From positions 19,827,001 to 19,891,000 of the forward strand of contig OZ005611.1 of NCBI GenBank assembly GCA_963930655.1: a stretch of DNA of 64,000 nucleotides, given 5' to 3'. A program made the translations under genes and the position numbers. This document shows positions 19,145 through 30,715 of the stretch, one piece after another (the stretch's first letter is position 1; the number at the start of each line of letters is the position of its first letter). Source of the DNA: Myrica gale (taxonomy: Eukaryota > Streptophyta > Magnoliopsida > Fagales > Myricaceae). The notes beneath the pieces are model-generated. The model had not been told where the DNA came from, made no database searches, and saw only the letters and a list, made by a program, of their open reading frames with translations.

Positions 19145-20324
19145 TGTTTCCTTAATTTGTAGTTTTTCTAAAATAGTTTATATTTTTTAATTATGTGTAT
19201 TTAATAAATTATAATAGTTTATAATAGTATTTGAAAATCTTTATATTTAGTAATAATTTTATATTTAGAAAATACATAGCATATTATTTAATATTTTTTA
19301 TAATTAGTGTAATAATTTTAATTAAAACAAGTTGATAGTAATAATATATAATATTTATAATTTAAAAATATAAAGTACTATAAAAATTATGATCAGATAT
19401 TAATTTATGTACTTTAATTGTATAAGCTAATTAATCTCACAATAACGAATTCAAAATAATCGTGTATGTCCCAAAAAAACCACAAACCGAGCAAAAATAG
19501 CTAAAATAACTAAAAATAGGTTTTTGAGAGGGAAAACAGCGGATTTAGGGCTCGAAACGAGGCGCACCGAAGCATAGCTGGGTGCCCACGACGTGCGCGC
19601 CGAAAAGAGCTTTCCGAATTGGGGTCATGGGCGCGAATCGGATACTTGTAGCGAAAGTTATGACCAAAAAACCGACACGTGTGCGAAAAGTGCCCCAATT
19701 CTATATAACAACTTCAATATTCATAACACTCTCTCTAATTTCATATTTTTTTAAAACATGTGACAAAATACAATTATGTATAAAAAGGAATAAATAGTCA
19801 ATAAAACAATTTTTAACCTTAAATAACACATAAAATTTCATTTTTCTAATTTTTTTCATTTTTTTAAATTATACCTATAGCAGCGGTCACTACAAAGACC
19901 GCCGCTATAGGTATACTTGTAGCAGCGGTTTGTATTAAAACCGCTGCTACAGGTACGAGATTCAGCGGCGGTCATGTTGACCGCCGCTGTAGACCCCCTT
20001 CCTATAGCGGCGGTCAACTGACCGCCGCTATAGACACTGACATATAGCCGCGGTTTATTCAAAACCGCAGCTATATTGGGTCTGTAGCCGCGGTCAGTGA
20101 CCGCGGCTAACAAAAATAAATAGCCGCGGTTTCTGTAGCCGCGGTCAGCGACCGCGGCTACAGACCCCCTATAGCCGCGGTCAGTGACCGCGGCTACAGA
20201 AACTGCGGCTATAGACCCCATTTAGCCGCGGTTGAGTAAAACCGCCGCTAAAAACACTTTGTAGCGGCGGTATTGGTGACCGCCGCTACAGTGACCGCCG
20301 CTATAGGTGGTTTTTTTTGTAGTG
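19145..20324 (-). mobile_element. CACTA element, right-hand part with terminus
   Basis: The terminus TTTTTTTTGTAGTG ends at 20324 (CACTACAAAAAAAA on the minus strand) and is followed by ACT. From 19870 to 20310 there is a dense subterminal array of TAGC(C/G)GCGGT units in inverted pairs, many forming self-complementary blocks such as TAGCCGCGGTCAG/TGACCGCGGCTA. Inward (about 19700-19860) the AT-rich body matches that of the CACTA end at 39390-39500. A GC-richer segment at 19540-19700 is also internal. No left terminus was found and no transposase ORF, so the copy is truncated or non-autonomous. The left limit is approximate. It abuts the zf-RVT end of a minus-strand LINE. Confidence 0.75.
19870..20310. 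repeat. Inverted TAGCCGCGGT subterminal repeats of the CACTA element
   Basis: At least a dozen units of TAGC(C/G)GCGGT or its complement, alternating in orientation with spacers such as AGACCCC. Neighbouring units form near-perfect hairpins. The same unit family occurs at 32650-32740, 39700-39860 and 62217-62525, which ties these CACTA copies together. Confidence 0.8.
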
Positions 20325-20327
20325 ACT

Positions 20328-23138
20328 CCAAATGGCGCGACTAAAGGGACACAACAGTAATAAATGGTGATTGGTTTTAGGATCCTCCCCACACAACGAG
20401 CAACAAGCCTCATTAGTTACCACATCACAAGTCCCTAATCTCTCCATCACCCGCACCTTTGTTGGCAAAAGATCCCGAATTATCTTCCAAAGCAGCATCT
20501 TAAGACGATCATGCACCAACAGCTGCCAAATGTCATGCCAAGCCCTAGCCGAGAAAAGATTATGCCCATGAAGCCGACGCCGCACCAGCCAAGAATGTGC
20601 AGACTTCACAGTGAAGTCTCCTGTTGAATCCAACGTCCAAAACACCCTATCCATTGACCCTAGCCCACCCACTTTTATTTTCAATATTTCATTTGTCGAT
20701 TCAGGTGAAAAATACACTTCACTTCGCCTAAGTCCCATTAACACCCATCCTCCAATAAGAGTCCTCTTACTGTAATATTCCTGACCCCCATGTCCTCCCT
20801 GAAATTTGGCCTAAACCCTGGAATCGTAAGGACCCATGGATCACGGTCAATGACAATGTCCTGCCCACTTCCCACGTGAAAAGCACATCCCTTATTTTAG
20901 CACCTCTCGGGCTTTAACAATGCTTTTCCACAACCCGGATGAATTAACATGGGGCTCCACTTGCCAAAAATCTCTACCTTTCAAATATTTCCCACTCAGT
21001 ACCCTCACCCACAAACTATCTTTTTCAGTAATGATTTTCCATGCTAATTTCGAAATCAGAGCATGGTTTACTTCAGAAAACCGTCTTATGCCCAAACCCT
21101 CTTCGCATTTAGGTAAGCAAATAGTTGACTAGGCCTTCAAATTCAAGTGCCTATTTTACTCATCAGAATAACCCCACCAAAAATTCTTTAACGCCCTATC
21201 AAGCTCCTTACACCATGTTTGCAGAGCAAATAGAAACTCATCAAATATGAGGGAATGGTACCAGCAACCCCTTTAATCATAATCATTCTGCCCGCTTGTG
21301 ACAAACACTTTGCCTTCCACCCTGAGAGCTTGTGGAAAAAATTTTCCTTAATATCCGCAACAACATTCACACGGCCCTGAGGAATCAACAAACGTAGTCC
21401 AAGGTGCTTGGCTTTTTGGGGGAAGTTTTTTTAATCGAAGATGATCCAAAATAGGAATTATCGCTAGACCCCAAAATTTTTACTAAAATACACCGAAGAC
21501 TTATCTCTATTCAACTTTTGTCCGGACCACTCCATATATTTTTCAAGACATTCATCTAGCTTTGTTGCCTCACATACTGTCGCCTTTTCAAATAGGAGGA
21601 GATCATCTGCAAATAATAGATGGGTCACACTAAGCACCTCCCTTCCCACCTTAATGCCATGGAGGGTACCTTTATATTCTTCCCTTAATAAGAGCCGAGA
21701 TAAAATCTCCGAACACATAATAAAGAGGTAAGAAGAAAGAGGGTCACCTTGTCGAAGACCCCACGAAGGCTGAAAACTTCCATAACGGCTGCAATTAATA
21801 AGAATTGAAAAGGAGGTAGTCGAAATACATTGCTTGATCCAATTAGCCCAAATGGCACTGATGACTGAACCCAAACTTTTCAAGAATCTTCAATACAAAA
21901 ATTCCACTCCACCCTATCATACGCCTTCTCCATATCAGCCTTGATAGTCATCCACCCTCCTCTTCCCTGTTTATGATTCGTGCCATGTAAAATCTCCGCT
22001 GCAACAATATAATTATCCTGAATCGCTCTTCCCATAACAAAAGTAAGTTGAAAAGGCTAAATGATCTTAGGCAACGCCACCTTGAGACAATCCTCTAGTA
22101 TCTTGGAAATGAGCTTGTAGATCACATTACATAAACTAAAAAGGCCTGAATTGACTTACTGTAGATGGGTTGTCAACGTTCAAAATCAGTCTAATATTAG
22201 TACTATTATATTCATGAAGCATAACTCAATTTTCAAAAGAATCTTGAACTGCGCAGATCACATCCGCCTTCACCACCTCCCAAAAATGCGTAAAAATAAT
22301 ACAGTCATCTCATCCAGTCCAGGAGCCTTCTCCGGATTCATCGTTCGTAGCGTACTATAAATCTCCTCCACATCCGGCAGTTTAGTGAGCAACTCATTAT
22401 CGTCACTAGTAATCACGGAATCAAGTAAATTTTCCAAATTTTCCAAATTCTCAAGGATGGTCGAATCACTAGATGAGAACAAACACTTATAGAAAGAGAC
22501 TACCTCCCCCCCGATCGCTGCACGTCTTGAAAGCCACTCCCCACTTTCAGATTTCAGCTTGGAGATAGAATTCCGACATCGATGAATAATCATAGAGGCA
22601 TGATAGTATTTGGTATTCAACTCACTAGACACCAACCAAGAAACCCGCGATTTCTGCCGCCAAAGAAGCTCCTCCCTTCGCATCTTCTAATCCAACTCCC
22701 ATAAAAGCTCACATTCCAATTGAAGGTTCAACTCGGTAGGCGGAGCGCACTGAATCAATGCAAGATGATCCTTAACAATACGTAACGATTGTTGAAATTG
22801 ACCAATCTGCTTCTTATTCCACCTTTGGAGAGCAAATCGAGTTGCCCGAATTTTTTTAAAGATAGAATAGGCCGAAGACTCCCCTCTACACTGATTCCAG
22901 GCTGTTACAGCCACCCCCATACATGAGGAATCACGTTTCCAAAAACTCTCAAATTTGAAAACCTTAGCAGCTGAATTCTCCAACCCATTAAGTTCGAGCA
23001 CCAACGGCACATAATCTGAATTTGTGAGTGGATAGTGGTGAATAACCAGATTCTGAAACTCCACTCGCCATGGGATAGTAGCAATTCCTCTATCCAGACG
23101 CTTCCATATGTTTGCCAACCCCAACCTCTTATTACACC
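20328..23138 (-). pseudogene. LINE ORF2 relic: reverse transcriptase and zf-RVT
   Basis: Reverse transcriptase part of the minus-strand LINE. Recognisable pieces in order are the endonuclease tail at 23138-22985 (RLDRGIA, SDYVPLVLEL), the connector at 22984-22290, RT palm motifs at 21883-21464 (WGLRQGDPLS, LLFADDLLLFE), thumb and connector pieces at 21391-20892, and a zf-RVT end at 20744-20328 with CSLCGED...HHLLLLC. Frames change at least four times and stops are frequent. Product, if ever made: nicking-coupled reverse transcriptase for LINE retrotransposition. Confidence 0.82.
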
Positions 23139-24618
23139 CATGGGCGGATCCATGGGGGTGCGGGCAGGGGCGGTCGCCCCCACTGGCTCCAAAAATTCTT
23201 TGCAAATTTTTTTTTGTTTTTAAGAAGCAGGCCCACCCCCACTGGCCCAGCCGCCCAGGCTTGCTTCCAGGGTCAGTGGGGGCGGGACTGGGCCAGTGGG
23301 GGAGAACCCACTGGCCCAGTCAGTGTGGCCTATTTGCTTAATTTTTTTTTAAATCAGAGGGTGAAATGACGTCATTTTACCCTCTAATTTTTTAGAAAAA
23401 ATTACTCACGTCTCTCTCTCACTCTGCAATCTCTCTGTGTCTCCCTCAGCCCTCACGCCTCAGTAGTCTCTCTCACTGGTTCATTATCACTTTAACTGCA
23501 CTAATACATAAATTATGTAGGTCCTCACTAATTTATCATTTGCCAATTAGAAAGGAAAACATAGAAATATTGTTTTTGATTAATATAATTTATTGCTGAG
23601 GTTATTTTTTAACGAGAAATAGCTGAGTGCGCCAATAATTTTTTACAGAAGAAGATTCTTTATTTTCATATAGGCATCAAACTCCATAATTATTGATGGG
23701 TGTTAAGAATTGTCTTCCTCATATGCTGATGGGCATTTTAAAGTGTTTTGTTTTGTTCTGTTTAGATAATTGATAGATTTTTTATAAAAAAAAACCACGA
23801 AGCATGGAGTCGTCAAATACTCATAATGTGGCTACTACCTCTAATGAAGATTCTAGTTCGAAAAGACCTCACCCTTTGTTGAGTTCAGATGATATTATTT
23901 CTGACCTAGGGTTGCGTAAATCTATTGACTCGTATAATGCTAGGATTCGAGATCAAGTCCTTAGGGAGTACTTGATCAAACGTGTTTTTCAACCTCGTGG
24001 CTATGTTTTTCCCAAGAAGAAATGTGGGAAGAATTTGAATATAATGTATCAGAGGATGCAATTTATTGTTTTTGGTGTTATCTATTTAGGCGACCTAAAG
24101 GAACACAATTCGGAGGAGATGTGTTTGTGGTGAGTGCTTGTGCAGCACAGACCACACTTGCTATCATTAAAGACATTGAGGATGAATTTTTTTGTCTTAT
24201 GGTTGATGAGTCTCGAGATAGTCCAGTGAAGGAGCACATGACAATGGTTTTGAGATATGTGAACAAAAGTTGATAGGTGATTGAACGATTTCTTGGTGTG
24301 GAACATGTTACTGACACATGCTACCAATCTTTAAAAACTGTTATCGATAAATTGTTTACAAGACATGAGTTATCAATATTCAGATTGAGAGGTCAAAGGT
24401 ATGATGAAGCCTCAAATGTCGAATTTCCGTAGGATCCAATTACCATCTCTCAGTATTAGCAAATAATACAGTAAGTGTATTTCATTATTTTTAATGTTTT
24501 TAGTTCTTAATTTACAATATTGTAATTTTAAGACACTTTTTACATTATGTGGAATTTTTTTTGTCATTTTCCCTTAGAAATTCGACCCCACTCATTTTAT
24601 ATCCTAGATACGCCACTG
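23139..24618 (+). mobile_element. hAT element with TTF-type zinc-finger transposase remnant
   Basis: Terminal sequences are CATGGGCGGATCC on the left and, reverse-complemented, CAGTGGCGTATCTAGG on the right: diverged versions of a CAGTGGCGGATCCAGG-like hAT end, also seen in the related element at 46820-48796. Both elements share an internal TGAAA(T/C)GA(C/T)GTC block (23363 and 47039) and an AT-rich segment near the right end (24476 and 48645). Flanking 8-mers do not match clearly, so the target duplication has decayed or the limits are off by a few bases. It sits in the endonuclease domain of the minus-strand LINE. Confidence 0.72.
23804..24273 (+). pseudogene. hAT transposase fragment (TTF-type zinc finger, DUF4371-like)
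   Basis: The N-terminal part encodes RDQVLREYLIKRVFQPRGY and then, after a frame change, WEEFEYNVSEDAIYCFWCYLF, the highly characteristic start of plant zf-TTF/DUF4371 hAT transposases. A later block reads FFCLMVDESRDSPVKEH, the DESRD(V/S) motif preceding the catalytic region. The segment between them and the C-terminal hATC dimerisation domain are missing, so the gene is an internally deleted, frameshifted remnant of a roughly 800-residue protein. Confidence 0.8.
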
Positions 24619-25160
24619 TAAATATTTTGTGCCCACAAACTCCAAGTCAACAAAATTCATTGTATCCATAAGGTGCTTTAATCCTCTCGACGAAGAGAAA
24701 GAAAGAGTTCGACCACCCTGCTTCTCATCTCGTAAGCAAATCATTAAAATCACCCAAACAAATCCACGACTTATCGACATTCTGCCCAAAATCCTTCAAC
24801 TCCTGGCAAAAAACTTCTTTGTCCCTCCACAACACAGGCCCATAAACAAGAGAACAAAGAAAAACAAGATCTTTCCCACCCGGATGAACCTCCAAATGAA
24901 AGTAATGTTGAGATTGTGCAAGAACAATGAAATGAAACTTCGGACGCCACAAAACACCAACCCACCACTTCTATCCACCGGAGGAATAGACAAAAAATAA
25001 GTAAATCCAATCTTATTCATAACACTAGCAATAGAACTACAATCAATTTTTGTTTCCATAAGAAAATCCTCGTCAGGTCAATTGTCTTTACAATGTCCCG
25101 TAGGGCTTTAACTGCCGAGGGCCACTCCAATCCCCTGCAGTTCCACGATATTAGCTTCAT
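24619..25160 (-). pseudogene. LINE ORF2 relic: AP-type endonuclease N-terminal part
   Basis: Begins with MKLISWNCRGL at 25160, the usual start of plant LINE exonuclease-endonuclease-phosphatase domains. It continues in broken frames with METKID-like (25059-25045), GGLVFCGV and LGDFNDLL (near 24750) motifs, and ends LEFVGTKY at the hAT insertion. Inactive: frameshifts occur between the blocks and the catalytic part is interrupted. Confidence 0.8.
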
Positions 25161-25724
25161 GGTGAAGGTGAGGGCTTCCGCCTCGTCAGCCGTAACTGAC
25201 TCAGATAACACACCAACCTCTGACAATGGCTTCTGTCGCAAAGTTTTTTTCCCGACAGTTCACTTTTACTCACCCGTTTTTCCTTCCATGCACCATGGGG
25301 TCAGACGCACCCACATGGAATAGTTCCGCCAGCGAATTTTCCACCAGGCTCGCCCCAATGAAACAGTCGGTCTGCGCAGTATCCTTCCCTCTCTTGGGTT
25401 CGGGACTGTCCTGCATGTCTTCGTCTGCCAACCTGAGTTTCGGGCCCAACAACATGAGCTCCCCCATCGTGTTTAGAAGTATTCGTTGACAAGCCACTCC
25501 TCATTAACCGAACCTGGCCCCTGCGTGAACTCTGCCCAATCCTTTTCATGCTCCTCTCCAGCCCATTATCAAGACCCTTCGGGTGGCAATCTTCCAGTCC
25601 ATTAACAACAATCGGCCCAATAGTTAAGCCCGTCTTCACTTGTATCCCATCTCCAGGCTCCAGCCACTAACGGATCCTTAGCTGCCTCTTATGGATTTCG
25701 AATTGTCAGAATCGCCCCAATTAT

Positions 25725-25830
25725 TTTGAAAACGCTAGTAAAGCTATTTTTAGCAGCGTTTTCAAAAGCTGCTAAAGACCATTTTGGATGATTTTTACTA
25801 GCTTTTGTTTGAAAACTTTTGCTAAAGACT
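25725..25830. repeat. Copy of the AAACGCTGCTAAAG subterminal repeat block
   Basis: Direct, diverged duplicate of 17640-17755, sharing TTGGATGATTTTTACT and the flanking AACGCT/AGCAGCG units. It lies just beyond the 5' end of the minus-strand LINE. It is probably a second fragment of the same CACTA-like family. Confidence 0.5.
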
Positions 25831-26715
25831 TAAAACTGACACGAGGGAGGCTTTCTTCCAGCACTTTAGAAACTGCCACTATTTGTTAAAACTAATTTAT
25901 GGTTTTTTCATACATTTATTATTATCCTCTCATGATAATTACCATATAATTCTCACATATGAAATGATATTGAAGTAAAATAAATCAAGAGGGAACATAC
26001 CAAATACAATAATTTATTGTATTAAATATGTGTTTGATACAAATACATTAGAAAATTAGGTGTTAAAATTTGGACAGTAATATGATCCCTTCATTTTTCT
26101 CATTCGTATCCTTAACTTCATTCCCTGCAATTGCAAAGAAAAATAGAAATAAATTAGAGAAGCATTTAAATCGAATGTACACTAATCCTGTAATCAAATT
26201 AACCAGTGAAAGACAAACTGATGATAACGATAAACAAAGCATTGTAAAAATGAGAAGTTCTACGTATTTTCAGTGTAGTGCAACAGCTCTTTGGTGATTG
26301 GATCAGCAACCAACTCACCAAAATGGTTTGCTGATTCAGCAAAAATCTGCACGGGAAGCCACAAAATCAGAGAACCCAATGTAGAGCCTTGTGCATTGGA
26401 GAGTCATGTTTTACTGTTGTGCATGTACTGACCTTTGTGATTAACATTGTTCATATCCCACCATATCTTCTGTGGGCAACTGATAAAAAAGAGAAAAAGA
26501 ATAATATACTGATTACATTCTCAAACATTCAAGCATGATTTAATGAAGAATTTCTCCTCTCCCTTTCTTCTGGTTTTGTAGTCGTGCCTGATAGGATTTT
26601 CAACAAAACAAACATACTTGGAAGCAAAATAAAAATTTCATAACAAAATCAGCAGAAATAAATAAGGATTAGCTAAGAAGGTAAGAACCATACATTGCCA
26701 AATGATTGATTGAAG
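25831..26715. other. AT-rich intergenic sequence, nothing recognised
   Basis: No gene, terminus or RNA could be supported. It is low in GC with scattered short ORFs that lack homology I can recognise. Confidence 0.4.
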
Positions 26716-26723
26716 GGTTTTCA

Positions 26724-26960
26724 GTTAGAGATAATATTATAATCAATTTATAAGATTTGATATGATATTATCACAATATCAAAGATTTAGCTTTAATGTG
26801 AGATATTGTCAACAATATCACAAGTTTAAATGTAGGAGTTTAGAAAAAAAAAGTTTTAAATGTAGGAATACAGTTCCTATCATGCTTTGTATTGTTACTA
26901 TAAATAGTGTTACACTCCAAATCCAACACGATCAAACAGTGGTCCTTTCCTCTTAGTAAT
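26724..26960 (+). repeat. Direct repeat copy 1, LTR-like
   Basis: Starts GTTAGAGATAATATTATAAT and continues with ATAAGATTTGATATGATATT. About 120 bases match 28616-28740 in the same orientation. A CTATAAATAG TATA-like motif follows at about 26899. The layout (TATA in the repeat, two direct copies about 1.9 kb apart) suggests degraded LTRs of a small LTR element such as a TRIM or LARD. No primer-binding site was seen, so this is tentative. Confidence 0.45.
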
Positions 26961-28615
26961 AAAATAATTTAAAGAAATTTATCTCCTTTATTCGACATAA
27001 AACATCATTATATACATTTCATGTCCAAAACATAAACTTAAACAAAATCTCTTAACAGTAAAAGTTTCTAATTTTCAAAATCAAGTTCTCATCTATTCAT
27101 GTCCACATGATATCTAAGTTTGATCTCTGCCATGTTCCCCAAAAATCTTTGAAAATAGGAAAAAAATAACAGAGTGAGTTCGACAACTCAGTAAGTAGAA
27201 AATAAATAAACGAATAAAAATATAACCCTTTCCGTAATTAGAAATTCAAAAATTATAGATAGTTTTATCAGCATTACACAAAAATCACTTTTGGCATTAA
27301 CATCAAGCCACATTTAACCCTATGACATGGTTGTACTACGATTTAACCTGCAGCCAACCGAATTAAGCTAGCTGTAAGTGGAGTTTGCCCTACTAAGAGT
27401 TAGCCAAATGTGCATTAGGAAGATACTCATGCAGAAACCACTCCGTAGAATGGTTGCACTTAGTAATAGTAAGTTAGTATCAACACAACAAAAGTAACAA
27501 TAACAGAATATCGCCCCGAGGTTTGAAAATAGTATAATATATAATAACTGAATTCAGTATCAGAAATAAAAATTATATTCTGCAGAAAACAATTCCTTTG
27601 AGAAAGAATTTCAGAAGAGTAAATTAATGAAGGAAACAGATTTTAGTATGCTTTCAAAATTTCATTTTCACCATTCATCAATCGTTCGAGAAAAATAGTA
27701 TGGTCACTTCGCTTACCTGACTTGCTTCGAAAATGAATTTATCTGCTACTATCACAACCAACGATACTAGAAAAGGATCGAATAGTTGCAAAGAAAATAA
27801 TAGTGAGAAGGAGAGAGAGCAAAAAAATGATAGAGAAGTCATATTTGAGAGGTGTGATCGACCTCTGAGCAAAATGCCCCTTTTTATAGGCGAGGGGAAC
27901 TTAATTTCAAGATGAAAATAATTCAAAACGTCCTTTCGTGGACCTCCCATTACTGCAATTAATCGCTCAAAATGCAAAGAAAATTTGAGAAATATGTGTT
28001 AGAGATGAAAAAGACATAGAAATCAGATGAAAGGTGATTAAACAAAAGATAAAAATTGAGAGAGAGAAACTAAAAGGTTGAAAACGGAAAATAGAGAAGT
28101 AAAATTGGGAGTTTTAGTGTTTGGTTATTCCTTTTGATCCTCCTTTGGATGTGTCCATTTGGCATTCTTCAAGTCTCAAGCTCTATTCTTATGTGTCTTA
28201 AAAAAATGAAAAATGGAAGAAACAAAACAATGTGATGTCGATAGAGATAAGAAAGAGACTATGAGATATGTTTGAAAAAGTTATGAAGTGAACAATAATA
28301 ATAATAATACAAAAGACTCATTGTTGTCCATCATCTTTCATTACCTTTATTGACTTTCATTGGTCGTTTGTCTATTGTTCTTAAAGACCTGACCTTGTCC
28401 GTTGGCTATTGTTGTTTTGTCCTGACCATTTTTCATATATTTGGTCATTTGTCTATTATTAATGAAGACAAGACATAGTCTATTGGCTATTGTTGTTTCG
28501 TCTGATCAACTTTTCAATGGTCGTGTGCCTTATCGTTCATGGCCCGATCACTTTTATTTAGTTTCGTTTTTGAAACACAAGATTTTAGATGTCTTTATCT
28601 TGTGTATGAGAGAGT
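26961..28615. other. Sequence between two LTR-like direct repeats
   Basis: No coding region of a retroelement was recognised. It contains a minus-strand GA/CT-rich patch (27800-27850) and AT-rich sequence. If the flanking repeats are LTRs, this would be a non-coding internal region. Confidence 0.3.
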
Positions 28616-28815
28616 GTATTAGAGATAATATCATAATCAATCTATAAGATTTGATATGATATTATCATGATATCAAAAATTCAGTTTTAATGTGAGATGT
28701 TATAAAGATATCAAAAATTCAAGTTTATCGTTTCTATCATGCTTCATATTGTCTCTATAAGTATAAATCTTTAACTTGTAATTCATATGTACTCATAATA
28801 TAAAATACAACCATA
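28616..28815 (+). repeat. Direct repeat copy 2, LTR-like
   Basis: Starts GTATTAGAGATAATATCATA and shares ATAAGATTTGATATGATATT with copy 1 at 26724. Divergence of roughly 15-20 percent over the shared 120 bases suggests an old insertion. Its end is uncertain. Confidence 0.45.
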
Positions 28816-29944
28816 TAGAGCTTTTACAGTGGATGTTGGTCTTTTAGACCAAACCACTTAAATCTCTAACTCTTCTTATTTTTTTCTCATCTCATCTCTC
28901 TATTATGTTTCAAATATGCAATGTTTATCTTTTCTTTCATTGTACTCTAGTCATTTTCTTATTGCCTCTGTCACAGTACACTAAGCAAGTAGAATCAAAA
29001 TGTTAGAGCAAGAGCGAGAGAATGTGATAGAGCTTGAGAATCAATTACTTGAAAGGACTGTAGGAGGAATTTTGGAAAAATTGAGAGAGAGGAAGCTAAA
29101 GAAGTGGAGAACAATGTGCCTAGGGTTTCAGATTTAGAGAACGAGATGCGCAGACAGAGAGTGAGTGAGTTGAAATAGATAAGAGGAGCTTTGGGTAGTA
29201 GAGACGTCATCACTAACCATTAAAATGAGGGTTTTTTACCTAAAAGGTATCGGGGTAGCGAAACAGAGACTTTGGCACTAAATGAAATTTCTCTCTCATT
29301 TAATATTTTTTTATACTTCAATAATCCTGTCTGGTACAAATAATTATCTTTTATTTTTTTCTTCTTCTAATAGTTATGAGCAAATATTTATATCACAATA
29401 TAAAATTCATTTTACTATTGTAGTCTAATTAACATTATACTACATCATCTGACACATTTTATAGCTTGCATTGGTACTACTAATACTTAGTACTTATACC
29501 ATATAATATATAATATATTGTATATTATATAACATATATGATGCAAAGATACCTTACACTATATACCGTAAAATGACACTATATTATGTCTTAATAACTT
29601 TAATATGGTGGAGTATCGTATACTTGTTAATTAAATACATTCACTACATATGTAACACAACTTACATCTATACATTCTAATGTGTTATAATATCCTATAA
29701 GCTAATCAATCAATAAGATCCATGCTTTATAGAAAATTGTCGTAATTAATATTTGATTTACTATCTCTCTTTTTTTGAACCACGACTGACACTTTTGCCC
29801 TATATCATATATCATATATATGATGTATAGGTACCATACACTATATACTATAATATAATACAATATATAATGCTATAACAATATCATGCTTAAGTGACAT
29901 ACTATATTATACCTTAATAACTTTAATGTGGTAGCTAGACTACC
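28816..29944. other. AT-rich intergenic sequence with a diverged internal duplication
   Basis: Two related AT-rich stretches, about 29495-29625 and 29800-29955, share CACTATATAC and CTTAATAACTTTAAT in the same order and orientation, so a local duplication about 310 bases apart is likely. No gene was recognised. Confidence 0.4.
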
Positions 29945-29959
29945 ATATACTATTTAAAA

Positions 29960-30715
29960 AGTAAATCTCTTAACAAGCCTTCACTTCTAGAAACTATTCG
30001 TAAGGTGTGGGACTTTGCTCCTGATCTTTCGATTGAAGATATCAAGCAAAACAAATTCTTGTTCCGCTTCAAGAGACAAGTTGAGAATGCTTTTATCCTT
30101 CAATCTGCACCGTGGAGTTTCAAGGACCGTCTCATGATCCTTAAAGAATGGCATTAGGAGTATGGGATAGAAGAGATTGATCTCTCCATTGCTTAATTCT
30201 GGATACAACTCCATGGTATGCCCCTCTCAATTGCCTCTCCTTATAACATTGCCCTTATTGGTCGTTACATGGGCACTATGGTTGTTGTTGAACCCATTCC
30301 TTTAGGTATTGCTTGTCAAAAATGTGTTCGAATCAAAGTTGAACTTGATGTATCTCTTCCTCTCAAAACTAGTTTTTTATGTCCTTGTTCTACTGGTAAA
30401 GAGACCAATATTACTTTTAAGTATGAAAAACTGTCTGATTTTTGCTATAACTGTGGTCGAAAAGGTCATAATGTTGGTTTTTGTGGTGAATTGGTTGTAT
30501 CTTCTTCCCTTCATTATGGTCCTGACTTAAGAGCAGACCCTTGGGATATTAAACGTGTTCATCGTTCAAATTTTTTTAGGTCTACTATTGATCACTACTC
30601 TTCTATTGTCTCTACAACCACACCGTCTTCTCCTAATCAATTTGGTATTCTGCCTCTCTATATAACCCATAATCATCGTGTTACCCCTGTTCATTCTCCA
30701 ATTTCGACCTATTAG
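29960..30715 (+). pseudogene. LINE ORF1 relic: DUF4283 domain and CCHC zinc knuckle
   Basis: The translated block includes KNKFLFRFKRQVEN, APWSFKDRLMILKEW and an IQLHGMPLS-like segment, the DUF4283 signature of plant LINE ORF1 proteins (GPW..., LPLS...). The knuckle CYNCGRKGHNVGFC (C-x2-C-x4-H-x4-C) follows near 30442-30483. In-frame stops interrupt it at about 30154 and 30195. ORF1 proteins are thought to bind LINE RNA. The frame then reaches RT sequence at the end without an endonuclease, the mark of an internal deletion. Confidence 0.8.

Larger units (their letters stand above)
20328..25680 (-). mobile_element. L1-type LINE retrotransposon, 3'-truncated and split by a hAT element
   Basis: Read on the minus strand from about 25680: a diverged ORF1 tail or linker (25640-25245), then an endonuclease starting KLISWNCRGL at 25160 and including LGDFND-like sequence (about 24740-24760), interrupted by a hAT at 23139-24618. 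The endonuclease end KRLDRGIA follows near 23090, then the RT with RQGDPLS and FADDLLLF motifs (about 21590-21770), RT thumb pieces (21188-21391, 20892-21095), and the zinc-binding zf-RVT region (20328-20744). The RNase H end is absent where the CACTA terminus begins. Multiple stops and frameshifts make it a fossil. Confidence 0.85.
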
